A model generated the notes under the pieces. The model was not told the origin of the DNA. It saw nothing but the letters and a program-made list of their open reading frames with translations, and made no database searches. This document shows positions 37,932-53,916 of a stretch of DNA of 64,000 nucleotides, one piece after another. The position numbers and the translations under genes were made by a program. Each line of letters starts with the position of its first letter. Position 1 is the first letter of the stretch. Source of the DNA: Massilia sp. Root351 (GTDB taxonomy: Bacteria > Pseudomonadota > Gammaproteobacteria > Burkholderiales > Burkholderiaceae_D); contig NZ_LMDJ01000031.1 in assembly GCF_001425045.1 (NCBI RefSeq), positions 125,768 to 189,767 of the forward strand. Reading direction: 5' to 3'.

Positions 37932-38783
37932 CTAGGCGATGCGCTTGTACCAGGGCTGCAGCGGCAGCAAGGGCCGGTAGAAGGCGGCCAGGGCTTCGCT
38001 TTCGTCGAACTGGCGGTCCAGTGCCAGCACGCCAAACGGCGCCAGGCTGGCGTGGAACAGCTGCAGCACGCGCTGGCGCAGCAGCGGGCCGAAGTCGGGC
38101 AGGGCGCGGCGGCAGACGATGAGGTTGAATTCGTTGAAAGAGGCGTCCGTCACCAGGTTGTATTGCGCCCAGGTGATGCGGCTGCGCAGCTGCGGCAGCA
38201 GCACGGCGCGCCGGCCAACCACCTGGAAGTGGTCCATCAGGCGTCCGTGGCCCGCGCCGGCATGGTCATAGCTGGCCTGGCATTCGGCCACGCGCTCGAG
38301 CGGAATGGAGGCGTCCTGGGCTTCGGCCAGCAGCGCGTCGCTGGCGACGGTGCAATGCAGCTCGGTGCGCGCCAGCAGGCCTTGTTCGGCCAGCAGCACG
38401 GCCAGCGTCCAGGCCTGCTCGGCGCCGGCGCAGTCGGCCAGCCAGACCTTGGGCAGCGCCGCGCCGTGCAGGCAGGCGGCGGAGGCCTGGCGCAGCAGGC
38501 GCGCTTCTTCGGGATCATCGAACATGGTTGCCGGCGGCACGTGCAGCGCGCGCAGCACGGCGCTGGCGGCGCCGGGGTCGTGCAGCACCTGGCCTTGCAA
38601 GGCTGACAGCGTGCGCAGGCTGCGTTGCTGCAGCACGCCGCGCAGCTTGCGCCGCAGGATGGCGCGGTCGTGGCCCCGGAAGTCGTAGCCGTAGCGCTGG
38701 AACAGCGCTTCGGCCAGCAAGTCCAGTTCCAGTTCCTCGACTTCCGGCGGCGCGTCGCGCCGCATCGGGGACACATTTGTCAT
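37932..38783 (-). CDS. CheR-like protein, probably degenerate
   Basis: 283 residues with the CheR layout: N-terminal helical part (about 20-95) and a Rossmann methyltransferase part. Key motifs are altered: WLADCAGAEQAWTLAVLL replaces the usual W(S)AGCATGEEPYSLA, and FNLIVCRRALPDF replaces the CRNVLIYF block. The product may therefore not methylate receptors and may only bind. It lies 10 bp after the HAMP-array kinase on the same strand, so the two form an operon. Confidence 0.75.
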   Translation of the reverse strand: MTNVSPMRRDAPPEVEELELDLLAEALFQRYGYDFRGHDRAILRRKLRGVLQQRSLRTLSALQGQVLHDPGAASAVLRALHVPPATMFDDPEEARLLRQASAACLHGAALPKVWLADCAGAEQAWTLAVLLAEQGLLARTELHCTVASDALLAEAQDASIPLERVAECQASYDHAGAGHGRLMDHFQVVGRRAVLLPQLRSRITWAQYNLVTDASFNEFNLIVCRRALPDFGPLLRQRVLQLFHASLAPFGVLALDRQFDESEALAAFYRPLLPLQPWYKRIA

Positions 38784-38793
38784 CGCGCGCTCA

Positions 38794-43674
<4,881 letters not shown>

Positions 43675-43719
43675 CGGCGGAAATCCTCGGCAGGGGGAGC
43701 GGATATGGACGTAAAAGAT

Positions 43720-43739
43720 ACTCCGCTAAATAGCGGAGT
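43720..43739. promoter_or_regulatory. Perfect inverted repeat upstream of the HAMP-array kinase
   Basis: ACTCCGCTA-AA-TAGCGGAGT, 9-bp arms with a 2-bp centre, 45 bp before the kinase start codon. The tiny loop favours a protein-binding site over an RNA hairpin. Ligand unknown. Confidence 0.4.
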
Positions 43740-43871
43740 CAAGCAGTCGTTGCACGCAGCAACACGCTGCAAAAATAGTTAGTTTAGCAATAAGGCAATA
43801 CTGTTGGGAACTATTTCCAAAGATAAAACTTTCTGTCTTTCCGCCGCGCACGATAGGCGCAACGACAGCGC

Positions 43872-45917
43872 TTAGCCCAGCTGCTTGAGCAGGAAGGCGT
43901 AGGTCAGCGCCCACATCATGGCTTGCTGGTCGTTGTTGGCGGCGCCGGCATGGCCGCCCTCGGTATTTTCCCAGTACAGCACGTCGTGTCCCTGGCCTTG
44001 CATCAGCGCTGCCATCTTGCGCGCGTGGCCGGGATGGACGCGGTCGTCGCGGGTGGAAGTGGTGAACAGCACGCGCGGATAGCGCTTGCCGGCGTGCACG
44101 TTCTGGTAGGGCGAATAGCGCGCAATGTAGTCCCACTGCGCCGGATCGTCCGGGTCGCCGTATTCGCCCATCCAGGAGGCGCCGGCCAGCAGTTGATGGT
44201 AGCGCTTCATGTCCAGCAGCGGCACCTGGCACACCACGGCGTTGAACAGTTCGGGGCGCTGCGCCATGACGGCGCCCACCAGCAGGCCGCCGTTGCTGCC
44301 GCCCATGATGCCGAGGCGGCGCGGAGTGCTCAGGCCGCGCGCGAGCAGGTCTTCTGCCACGGCGATGAAGTCGTCGAAGGCGCGCTGGCGGTGTTCCTTC
44401 AGCGCCGCCTGGTGCCAGCGCGGGCCGAATTCGCCGCCGCCCCGGATGTTGGCCAGCACGTAGACGCCGCCTTGCTCCAGCCACGCGGAGCCGGTGACGG
44501 CGCTGTAGAAGGGCTTCAGCGACACCTCGAAACCGCCGTAGCCGTACAGCAGCGCCGGGCGTTCGGCGCCGGGCGCCGCGTCCTTGCCGCTGACGACGAA
44601 ATAGGGCACGGCAGTGCCGTCACGCGAGGTGGCCTGGAACTGCTGCACCCGGCATGGCGCGGCGTCGAAATAGGCGGGCAGGGCTTTCAGCTGCAGCCGC
44701 TCGTCGCTGCCGGCCTCGGCCAGGTAGAGCGTGGTGGGCGTGAGGAAGTCGGTGACGGACAGGAAGTACTGGTCGCTGTCGATGCTGTCGAGCGCGCTCG
44801 CGTCCAGGGTGCCGAAGGCGGGCGCGTTGACGGTGCGGCGCTGCCACGCGCCGTCCACGTGGCGCAGCTCGACGATGCGGTTCTTCACGTTGTCCAGTTC
44901 ATTCAGCAGCAGGGCCGAACGCGTGGCGCTGACGCCGTCGAGCGAGCTGGTGGGCGTGGGCGCGAACAGCACCGCGAAGTCGCGCTCGCCCCGCATGTGG
45001 CGCCGGAAATCCGTGGCCAGCAACGCGCCTTGCGGATAGACGGCGCCGTTCACCGTCCATTCGGAGCGCAGTTCGATGATGAGCTGGTCGCGCACGGTGT
45101 AGGCGGTGGCGTCGTCCGGCTTGTCCACCTTGACCAGGCCGGCGCCTTCGCGCAGGTACAGCTGGTTGGCGTAGAAGCTCATGGAGCGCCAGATCAGCTG
45201 GAACTCGTGGCCGGGCGTGAAGTCCTTGGCCGCGCCCACTGCCAGGTCGTCCGGCGCGCCTTCGAACACGGTCAGCGCCTGGTCCAGCGGCGTGCCCCGG
45301 CGCCATTCCTTGACGATGCGCGGGTAGCCGGAACTGGTCATGGACCCCGGGCCGAAGTCGGTGGCGACAAACAGGGTGTCGCGGTCGATCCAGGCCGAGC
45401 GCGTCTTCGCTTCCGGCAGCCTGAAGCCGTCCGCCACGAAGGCGAGGGTGGCAACGTCGAATTCGCGCAGCACGCAGGCATCGCCACCGCCGCGCGACAG
45501 CGACAGCAGGCAGCGCGTATCGCGGTGCAGGAAGTCGGCGCCGGCCCAGACCCAGTTCTCGTCCTCGGCGGCGGCCAGGGTGTCGAGGTCGAGCATGGTC
45601 TGCCACGCCGGATCGGCCAGCACGAACTGTTCCGGCGTGGTGCGGCGCCAGATGCCGCGCACATGGGTGGCGTCGCGCCAGAAGTTGTAGTAATAGCCTT
45701 CATGCAGGCTGACGTAAGGAATGCGGTCCTGCGAATTGAGGATGGTCTTGAAGCGCGCATGCAGCGCCGCGAACTGCGGCGTGGCTTCCAGTTCGCCGCT
45801 GGCGACGGCGTTTTGTCCGCGCACCCATTCCAGCGGCGCCTCGCCTGCCACGTCCTCAAGCCAGAGATGGGGATCGGCGCCGGTGGCGGTTTGGGCGGTA
45901 TTCTGTCGTGCGGGCAT
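43872..45917 (-). CDS. Prolyl oligopeptidase (S9A family)
   Basis: 681 residues, cytoplasmic (no signal peptide). N-terminal PHLWLEDVAGE, a beta-propeller, then the alpha/beta-hydrolase domain with GGSNGG (Ser541), Asp625 in RDDRVHPGHA and His656 in EGGHAGA: a complete triad. It cleaves short peptides after proline. Start MPARQN at 45917 has a GGAGA site 8 bp upstream; METC at 45929 is the alternative. Confidence 0.92.
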   Translation of the reverse strand: MPARQNTAQTATGADPHLWLEDVAGEAPLEWVRGQNAVASGELEATPQFAALHARFKTILNSQDRIPYVSLHEGYYYNFWRDATHVRGIWRRTTPEQFVLADPAWQTMLDLDTLAAAEDENWVWAGADFLHRDTRCLLSLSRGGGDACVLREFDVATLAFVADGFRLPEAKTRSAWIDRDTLFVATDFGPGSMTSSGYPRIVKEWRRGTPLDQALTVFEGAPDDLAVGAAKDFTPGHEFQLIWRSMSFYANQLYLREGAGLVKVDKPDDATAYTVRDQLIIELRSEWTVNGAVYPQGALLATDFRRHMRGERDFAVLFAPTPTSSLDGVSATRSALLLNELDNVKNRIVELRHVDGAWQRRTVNAPAFGTLDASALDSIDSDQYFLSVTDFLTPTTLYLAEAGSDERLQLKALPAYFDAAPCRVQQFQATSRDGTAVPYFVVSGKDAAPGAERPALLYGYGGFEVSLKPFYSAVTGSAWLEQGGVYVLANIRGGGEFGPRWHQAALKEHRQRAFDDFIAVAEDLLARGLSTPRRLGIMGGSNGGLLVGAVMAQRPELFNAVVCQVPLLDMKRYHQLLAGASWMGEYGDPDDPAQWDYIARYSPYQNVHAGKRYPRVLFTTSTRDDRVHPGHARKMAALMQGQGHDVLYWENTEGGHAGAANNDQQAMMWALTYAFLLKQLG

Positions 45918-45982
45918 GCAAGTCTCCATAGCGGCGCGTGGTCTCATCCGTCTATTGTGACATGCCCGGCGCATGCCTGTTG

Positions 45983-47674
45983 CTAGGGCGGCGCAGGCTG
46001 CTGGCTAACCCAGACCGGGGCGGACCACAGCACGGCGCCGTCGTCCTGGGTGATGCGCGCGTAGTAGAAGTGCTCGCCCGGCGTGGGGGTGATGGTGGTG
46101 CTGGCGGAGGCGCCCGGCAGCGGGGCGGCCGAGTTGCGGCGGCCGGGCTCGCCTTCGATGATGGCCAGCGCGGCTACCTGCTTGCCGCCAGCGCTGGCGT
46201 GCCGCACTTCCAGCGTCAGCGGCCCGCTGTTGCTAAAGCGCTCACCCATCAGGCGGCCGTTCGCGGTGAGAATGATCTGGGCCTGCTTGTCCATGGTGGC
46301 GAACACGCGCCGGGCGCGGATCGCCTCGAGGAAGGCGGTGGACGACAGCGCGGATGCTTGCGGTATCAATATTGCCGTGCGGTTGGGCGCCGACATGCCC
46401 CAGTTGGCGCAGTGGTTGTCCTGGTTGGTGGCAAAGGCCACGTGGTAGCCGGCCTCCAGGAGGCGCTGGCACGTTTCCTCGTAGGTGCTGCGGCGCGTTT
46501 CCGTTTCGGTGGTGTTGACGGAGAAGGCGTTGGTGTTCATCACTTCGCACAGCGCCATGGCGGCGTCGCCGTCTTCGGTGTAGCCCAGCGGCTTGCCGCC
46601 GGCGCGGAATTGGTTCTGCTTGGGATGGTTGAACTGGCCCAGCCAGCCGCGCTCGCGCATCAGCGTGTAGAGTGCGCCGTAGTCCCCCTTGGCGGTGGCG
46701 GTGTCGGCCAGCAGGTCGCCGCCGGCGTTGCGTTCCCAGCCCAGCAATTCCTGGCTGTTCAGGATGTTCAAGTGGCCGCCGCCGCTGATGACGCCCCATT
46801 CCAGGCCGTATACGGCCAGGAAGTCCGGGTGCGCTGCGCTGTAGGCGTTCGCCGCCGCCAGGCCGCTGCGGTACAAGCCGGTTGCGCGGGCCGGATCGGC
46901 GGACGCATCGGTGCCTTCCGAGCCGTCGTACATGTGGTTGTGTTCGGACGTCATCAGGAAATCCAGGCCGTGGCGGCGGGCGTAGTCGTACGCATCCTCC
47001 GGTCCGAAGGGTGCGCTTTGCGGCGCCTGGGCGCCGCTGCAATGCTCGATCGCACCGCCGCCGTCGCTGTGGCTGGTCTGGCTGTGCAGGTTGCCGTAGT
47101 AGACGGTATAGGGCAGTTCGCCGGCGGCCGGCTGCAGGCCAGCGGCGCTGCGCGCGGCGCGGGCGGTGGGCAGCGGGGCGAACTGCCGCATGGCCAGCGG
47201 CGCCGGGTGTCCCACCATGACTTCCCAGCGTTGCCGGATGACTTCGCGCGCGCGGCCGCTGCCGGCCTCTGCGCGCAGGCGCAGCTGGTAGACGCCGTCG
47301 GGCAGGGCGGGCGCCGCGCCCTGCCGCTGCGGGCGGCGAGCGGCGCAGCACGGCAGCGTCACAGTGCCTTCGCCGTCGCGTGCCCCGCTGGCGCCGCGTT
47401 GCGTGGTAGCCGCACCACGCCATTGCCGTACGGTGTTGCCGGCCGGGTCCACCAGCTGCAGGCGCCAGCCGACCTTGCGTCCCAGCGCGCGCGGCACGGT
47501 GAAATGCAGGCGCACCGCCGCATCCGCTGCGCCCGGGCCGCCGCTTGCCAGCTGCGCCGGCACTGCCAGCACCGCGTCGAATTCGCTGTGCTCCCGCTCT
47601 GCGGCGGTGCAATTTGCGCCCCATGCGAGGCCGGCAGCGATTACCATGGCGGATGGTCGTGGAATGGCATGCAT
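45983..47674 (-). CDS. Exported PHP-domain metallohydrolase (CehA/McbA-like)
   Basis: 563 residues with an N-terminal signal peptide (MHAIPRPSAMVIAAGLAWG, end near 26). The PHP metal site is visible: YYGNLHSQTSHSDGG, LDFLMTSEHNH and later GQFNHPKQN and ATNQDNH. The N-terminal 170 residues look like a beta-sandwich. Relatives include carbaryl-type esterases and phosphoesterases; the substrate is unknown. ATG 47674 is chosen because an ideal ribosome-binding site precedes it; the GTG at 47680 lies within that site. Confidence 0.82.
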   Translation of the reverse strand: MHAIPRPSAMVIAAGLAWGANCTAAEREHSEFDAVLAVPAQLASGGPGAADAAVRLHFTVPRALGRKVGWRLQLVDPAGNTVRQWRGAATTQRGASGARDGEGTVTLPCCAARRPQRQGAAPALPDGVYQLRLRAEAGSGRAREVIRQRWEVMVGHPAPLAMRQFAPLPTARAARSAAGLQPAAGELPYTVYYGNLHSQTSHSDGGGAIEHCSGAQAPQSAPFGPEDAYDYARRHGLDFLMTSEHNHMYDGSEGTDASADPARATGLYRSGLAAANAYSAAHPDFLAVYGLEWGVISGGGHLNILNSQELLGWERNAGGDLLADTATAKGDYGALYTLMRERGWLGQFNHPKQNQFRAGGKPLGYTEDGDAAMALCEVMNTNAFSVNTTETETRRSTYEETCQRLLEAGYHVAFATNQDNHCANWGMSAPNRTAILIPQASALSSTAFLEAIRARRVFATMDKQAQIILTANGRLMGERFSNSGPLTLEVRHASAGGKQVAALAIIEGEPGRRNSAAPLPGASASTTITPTPGEHFYYARITQDDGAVLWSAPVWVSQQPAPP

Positions 47675-47685
47675 GATCACCTCCT
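47675..47685 (-). promoter_or_regulatory. Extended Shine-Dalgarno sequence of the PHP gene
   Basis: On the minus strand AGGAGGTGATC directly abuts the ATG. It matches 11 bases of the perfect complement of the 16S rRNA 3' end. Far stronger than other sites in the window, so translation may be unusually efficient. It decides the start codon. Confidence 0.75.
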
Positions 47686-47858
47686 GCTCGTTGCTTAGAG
47701 CGCAAAAAGGAGCAGAGGTTCCGTGCTTGCCATAAAACCAATCCGCGCATCACTAGCGTGTTGCTAGCAGCGGCTATGGCCAGTTAGTTCTGGTTGAGAA
47801 ACCGTGTTTAATAGTATGCTGCTCCAATGCAAAACAACTTGGCATGAAGTGACCGTGA

Positions 47859-51017
<3,159 letters not shown>

Positions 51018-51024
51018 GATCTGG

Positions 51025-51064
51025 GGCCGGCGGAACGCGCGCTGACAGGCGCATGCCGCCGGCC
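51025..51064. terminator. GC-rich hairpin between convergent genes
   Basis: GGCCGGCGG (51025-51033) pairs with CCGCCGGCC (51056-51064), a 9-bp stem with a 22-nt loop. It lies in the 54-bp gap between the kinase and adhP stop codons. No T-run, so termination efficiency is uncertain. Confidence 0.4.
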
Positions 51065-51071
51065 GGACTGC

Positions 51072-52100
51072 TCAATGCGATAGGTCCAGCACCACCCGGC
51101 CTTCGATATCGCCCTCGCGCATGCGGTCGAAGACCTGGTTGATGTTGTCCAGGCGGTCGGTCGAGACGGTCGCTTTGACCTTGCCTTCGTCGGCGAACGC
51201 CAGCGATTCCTGCAGGTCCAGGCGGGTGCCGACGATGGAGCCGCGCACTGTGATGCCGTTCAGTACCATGTCGAATATGGGCAGCGGGAAGTCGCCCGGC
51301 GGCAGGCCGTTCAGGGAAACCGTGCCGCCCCGCCGAACCATGCCCAGCGCCTGGGAGAAGGCCTTGGGCGACACCGCCGTTACCAGCACGCCATGTGCGC
51401 CGCCGATCTCTTTCTTGATCGCAGCCGCCGGGTCGGCGGTGCTGGCGTTGACGGTGAGGGCGGCGCCCAGCCGCCGCGCCAGGGCCAGCTTGCGCTCGTC
51501 GATATCGACCGCCACCACGTTCAGTCCCATGGCCCTGGCGTATTGCACCGCCATATGCCCAAGCCCACCGATGCCGGAGATGACAACCCAGTCGCCCGGC
51601 TTGGTGTCGGTTACCTTCAAGCCCTTGTAAACGGTGACGCCGGCGCACAGGATGGGGGCAATGTCGACAAATGCGATGTCCTTCGGCAGGTGGCCCACGT
51701 AGCCGGCATCGGCCAGCGCGTATTCGGCGAACCCGCCGTTGACGGAGTAGCCGGTGTTTTGCTGCGATTCGCACAGCGTTTCCCAGCCGCCCAGGCAATG
51801 CGGGCAGTGTCCGCAGGCCGAGTACAGCCAGGGGATGCCGACCCGGTCGCCGGCCTTGACGTGCTTGACGCCCGCGCCGACTTCGGCCACGTAGCCTACG
51901 CCTTCATGGCCGGGGATAAAGGGCGGATTGGGCTTGACCGGCCAGTCGCCGCAGGCCGCGTGCAGGTCCGTGTGGCAGACGCCGCACGCCTCGATCTTGA
52001 CCAGGACTTGCCCGGGACCCGGCGCCGGCACGGCCACGTCTTCAATGTGCAGCGGCTGGCCGAAGGCCCGTACCACCGCTGCTTTCATCATCTTGCTCAT
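51072..52100 (-). CDS. adhP: Zinc-dependent alcohol dehydrogenase AdhP
   Basis: 342 residues, the size of ethanol-active AdhP. Catalytic zinc: Cys42 and His65 ([15 protein letters not shown]) plus Cys in [13 protein letters not shown]. Structural zinc: Cys96, 99, 102, 110 ([17 protein letters not shown]). NAD+ Rossmann motif [15 protein letters not shown]. It interconverts primary alcohols and aldehydes in the cytosol. An FNR-type box and a matching -10 upstream suggest induction at low oxygen. Confidence 0.95.
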   Translation of the reverse strand: MSKMMKAAVVRAFGQPLHIEDVAVPAPGPGQVLVKIEACGVCHTDLHAACGDWPVKPNPPFIPGHEGVGYVAEVGAGVKHVKAGDRVGIPWLYSACGHCPHCLGGWETLCESQQNTGYSVNGGFAEYALADAGYVGHLPKDIAFVDIAPILCAGVTVYKGLKVTDTKPGDWVVISGIGGLGHMAVQYARAMGLNVVAVDIDERKLALARRLGAALTVNASTADPAAAIKKEIGGAHGVLVTAVSPKAFSQALGMVRRGGTVSLNGLPPGDFPLPIFDMVLNGITVRGSIVGTRLDLQESLAFADEGKVKATVSTDRLDNINQVFDRMREGDIEGRVVLDLSH

Positions 52101-52147
52101 GGAATCTCCCTGTCGAGTGTGGGGGCCACCAGGCCCGCGTCTCAGTG

Positions 52148-52189
52148 ATCGTAAGAAATTAATCCGCCCAAACCTTTGATCTCGATCAA
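52148..52189 (-). promoter_or_regulatory. FNR/ANR-type promoter of adhP
   Basis: TTGATCTCGATCAA (52176-52189) is a perfect FNR box, TTGAT-N4-ATCAA. On the minus strand TACGAT at 52148-52153 serves as -10. This puts the box centre 41.5 bp before a start site near 52141, the class II activation position. Confidence 0.7.
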
Positions 52190-52303
52190 AAACACCGGGA
52201 ACGGATCACCTTCATTGCGTTAAATCCGGCAGGCAACAGTGCAAGTCGTGTTCGATAGTTGTCCTAGAATGGTTCGCGTCACCAGCCCCGGAGGATGCGA
52301 ACC

Positions 52304-52963
52304 ATGGATGAGTTACCCGGTACCAAGATCTCCCGCCGCGACCTGCTGATCGCGGGTGCGCTGTCCGCCACGGCGGCCGCCATTCCGCCCGTGGCGCTGG
52401 CCAAGGCACAGGACGGCGCAGCGCCGCCGGCCAGCCTGCCGCCGGTCAAGTGCGCCTTGACGGTGAACGCCGCCAGGCACGAGCTCAATGTGGACGCGCG
52501 CACTTCGCTGCTCGACGCGCTGCGCGAGCATCTGCACCTCACCGGCACCAAGAAGGGCTGCGACCACGGCCAGTGCGGCGCCTGCACCGTGCTGCTCGAT
52601 GGGCGGCGCATCAATTCCTGCCTGACACTGGCTGTGATGCACGAGGGCGCGCAGGTCACCACCATTGAGGGGCTCGGCAATCCGGACAGGCTGCACCCCA
52701 TGCAGGCCGCCTTCGTCCGGCACGACGGCTACCAGTGCGGTTACTGTACCCCCGGCCAGGTCTGTTCGGCGGTGGCGGTGCTGGATGAGATCAGCCAGGG
52801 CAAGCCCAGCCACGTGACGGCGGACCTGACCGCCAGGCCCATGCTCAGCGTGGAGGAAATCCGCGAGCGCATGAGCGGCAACATCTGCCGTTGCGGCGCC
52901 TACTCCAACATCGTGGACGCCATCGTCGAGGTGGGCAGCGGCGCGGCCGGGAGGGCGGCATGA
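52304..52963 (+). CDS. paoA: Aldehyde oxidoreductase iron-sulfur subunit PaoA
   Basis: 219 residues. A Tat signal ([19 protein letters not shown], residues about 8-26) directs the assembled complex to the periplasm. Two [2Fe-2S] clusters: a plant-ferredoxin type ([23 protein letters not shown]) and a helical one ([16 protein letters not shown]). It is the small subunit of the PaoABC molybdenum enzyme that oxidises aldehydes. GGAGG precedes ATG 52304. It overlaps paoB by 4 bp. Confidence 0.94.
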   Translation: MDELPGTKISRRDLLIAGALSATAAAIPPVALAKAQDGAAPPASLPPVKCALTVNAARHELNVDARTSLLDALREHLHLTGTKKGCDHGQCGACTVLLDGRRINSCLTLAVMHEGAQVTTIEGLGNPDRLHPMQAAFVRHDGYQCGYCTPGQVCSAVAVLDEISQGKPSHVTADLTARPMLSVEEIRERMSGNICRCGAYSNIVDAIVEVGSGAAGRAA

Positions 52964-53913
52964 GAGCCTTCACTTATCAGCGCGTGCAGTCGCCGGCCGA
53001 GGCCGCGGCGGCCGCGCAGCGTGCGCCCGGCAGCCGCTTCATCGCCGGCGGCACCAATCTGCTGGACCTGATGAAGCTGGAAATCGAAACCCCGGCGCAC
53101 CTGATCGACGTGAACGGGCTGGCGCTGGACCAGATCGAAGTGCTGCCGGACGGCGGCCTGCGGGTGGGCGCGCTGGTGCGCAACACCGACCTGGCTTCCG
53201 ACGAACGCGTGCGGCGCGACTACGGCGTGCTGGCGCGCGCGCTGCTGGCCGGAGCGTCGATGCAGCTGCGTAACCGCGCCACCACGGCCGGCAACCTGCT
53301 GCAGCGCACCCGTTGCCCCTATTTTTACGACACCAACCAGCCCTGCAACAAGCGCCAGCCGGGCAGCGGCTGTTCGGCCATCGGCGGCTACACGCGGCAT
53401 CACGCGGTGGTCGGCGGCAGCGACGCCTGCATCGCTACCCATCCGAGCGACATGGCGGTTGCCATGCGCCTGCTGGACGCGGAAGTGGAAACCGTGAAAC
53501 CGGACGGTTCGGCGCGCACCATCCCCATCGTGTCGCTGCACCGCCTGCCGGGCAATACGCCGCATATCGAAACGGCGCTGGAAGCGGGCGAACTGATCAC
53601 GTCGGTGAAGCTGCCCAGGCCGTTGGGCGGCAAACATGTCTACCGCAAGGTGCGCGACCGCGCGTCGTATGCGTTCGCGCTGGTGTCGGTGGCCGCCATC
53701 GTCCAGCCGGACGGCAGCGGGCGGGTGGCGCTGGGCGGCGTGGCGCACAAGCCGTGGCGCATCGAAGCCGCCGAGCAGAACCTGGCGCGCGGCGCCGGGC
53801 CGGTGGCCGAGCAGATGCTGGCCGGCGCCCGCACCACGCCGGACAACGCCTTCAAGATCCAGCTGGTGCAGCGCACCCTGGCTTCCGTGCTGGCCGAAGC
53901 GAAGAAAGGTTGA
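52960..53913 (+). CDS. paoB: Aldehyde oxidoreductase FAD subunit PaoB
   Basis: 317 residues of the CO-dehydrogenase-flavoprotein/XDH medium-chain fold: [16 protein letters not shown] (FAD loop) and [16 protein letters not shown]. The Cys-rich insertion [20 protein letters not shown] holds the extra [4Fe-4S] cluster characteristic of PaoB-type subunits. Start 52960 overlaps the paoA stop (ATGA). Electrons pass from the molybdenum centre through PaoA to this FAD. Confidence 0.93.
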   Translation: MRAFTYQRVQSPAEAAAAAQRAPGSRFIAGGTNLLDLMKLEIETPAHLIDVNGLALDQIEVLPDGGLRVGALVRNTDLASDERVRRDYGVLARALLAGASMQLRNRATTAGNLLQRTRCPYFYDTNQPCNKRQPGSGCSAIGGYTRHHAVVGGSDACIATHPSDMAVAMRLLDAEVETVKPDGSARTIPIVSLHRLPGNTPHIETALEAGELITSVKLPRPLGGKHVYRKVRDRASYAFALVSVAAIVQPDGSGRVALGGVAHKPWRIEAAEQNLARGAGPVAEQMLAGARTTPDNAFKIQLVQRTLASVLAEAKKG

Positions 53914-53916
53914 GCC

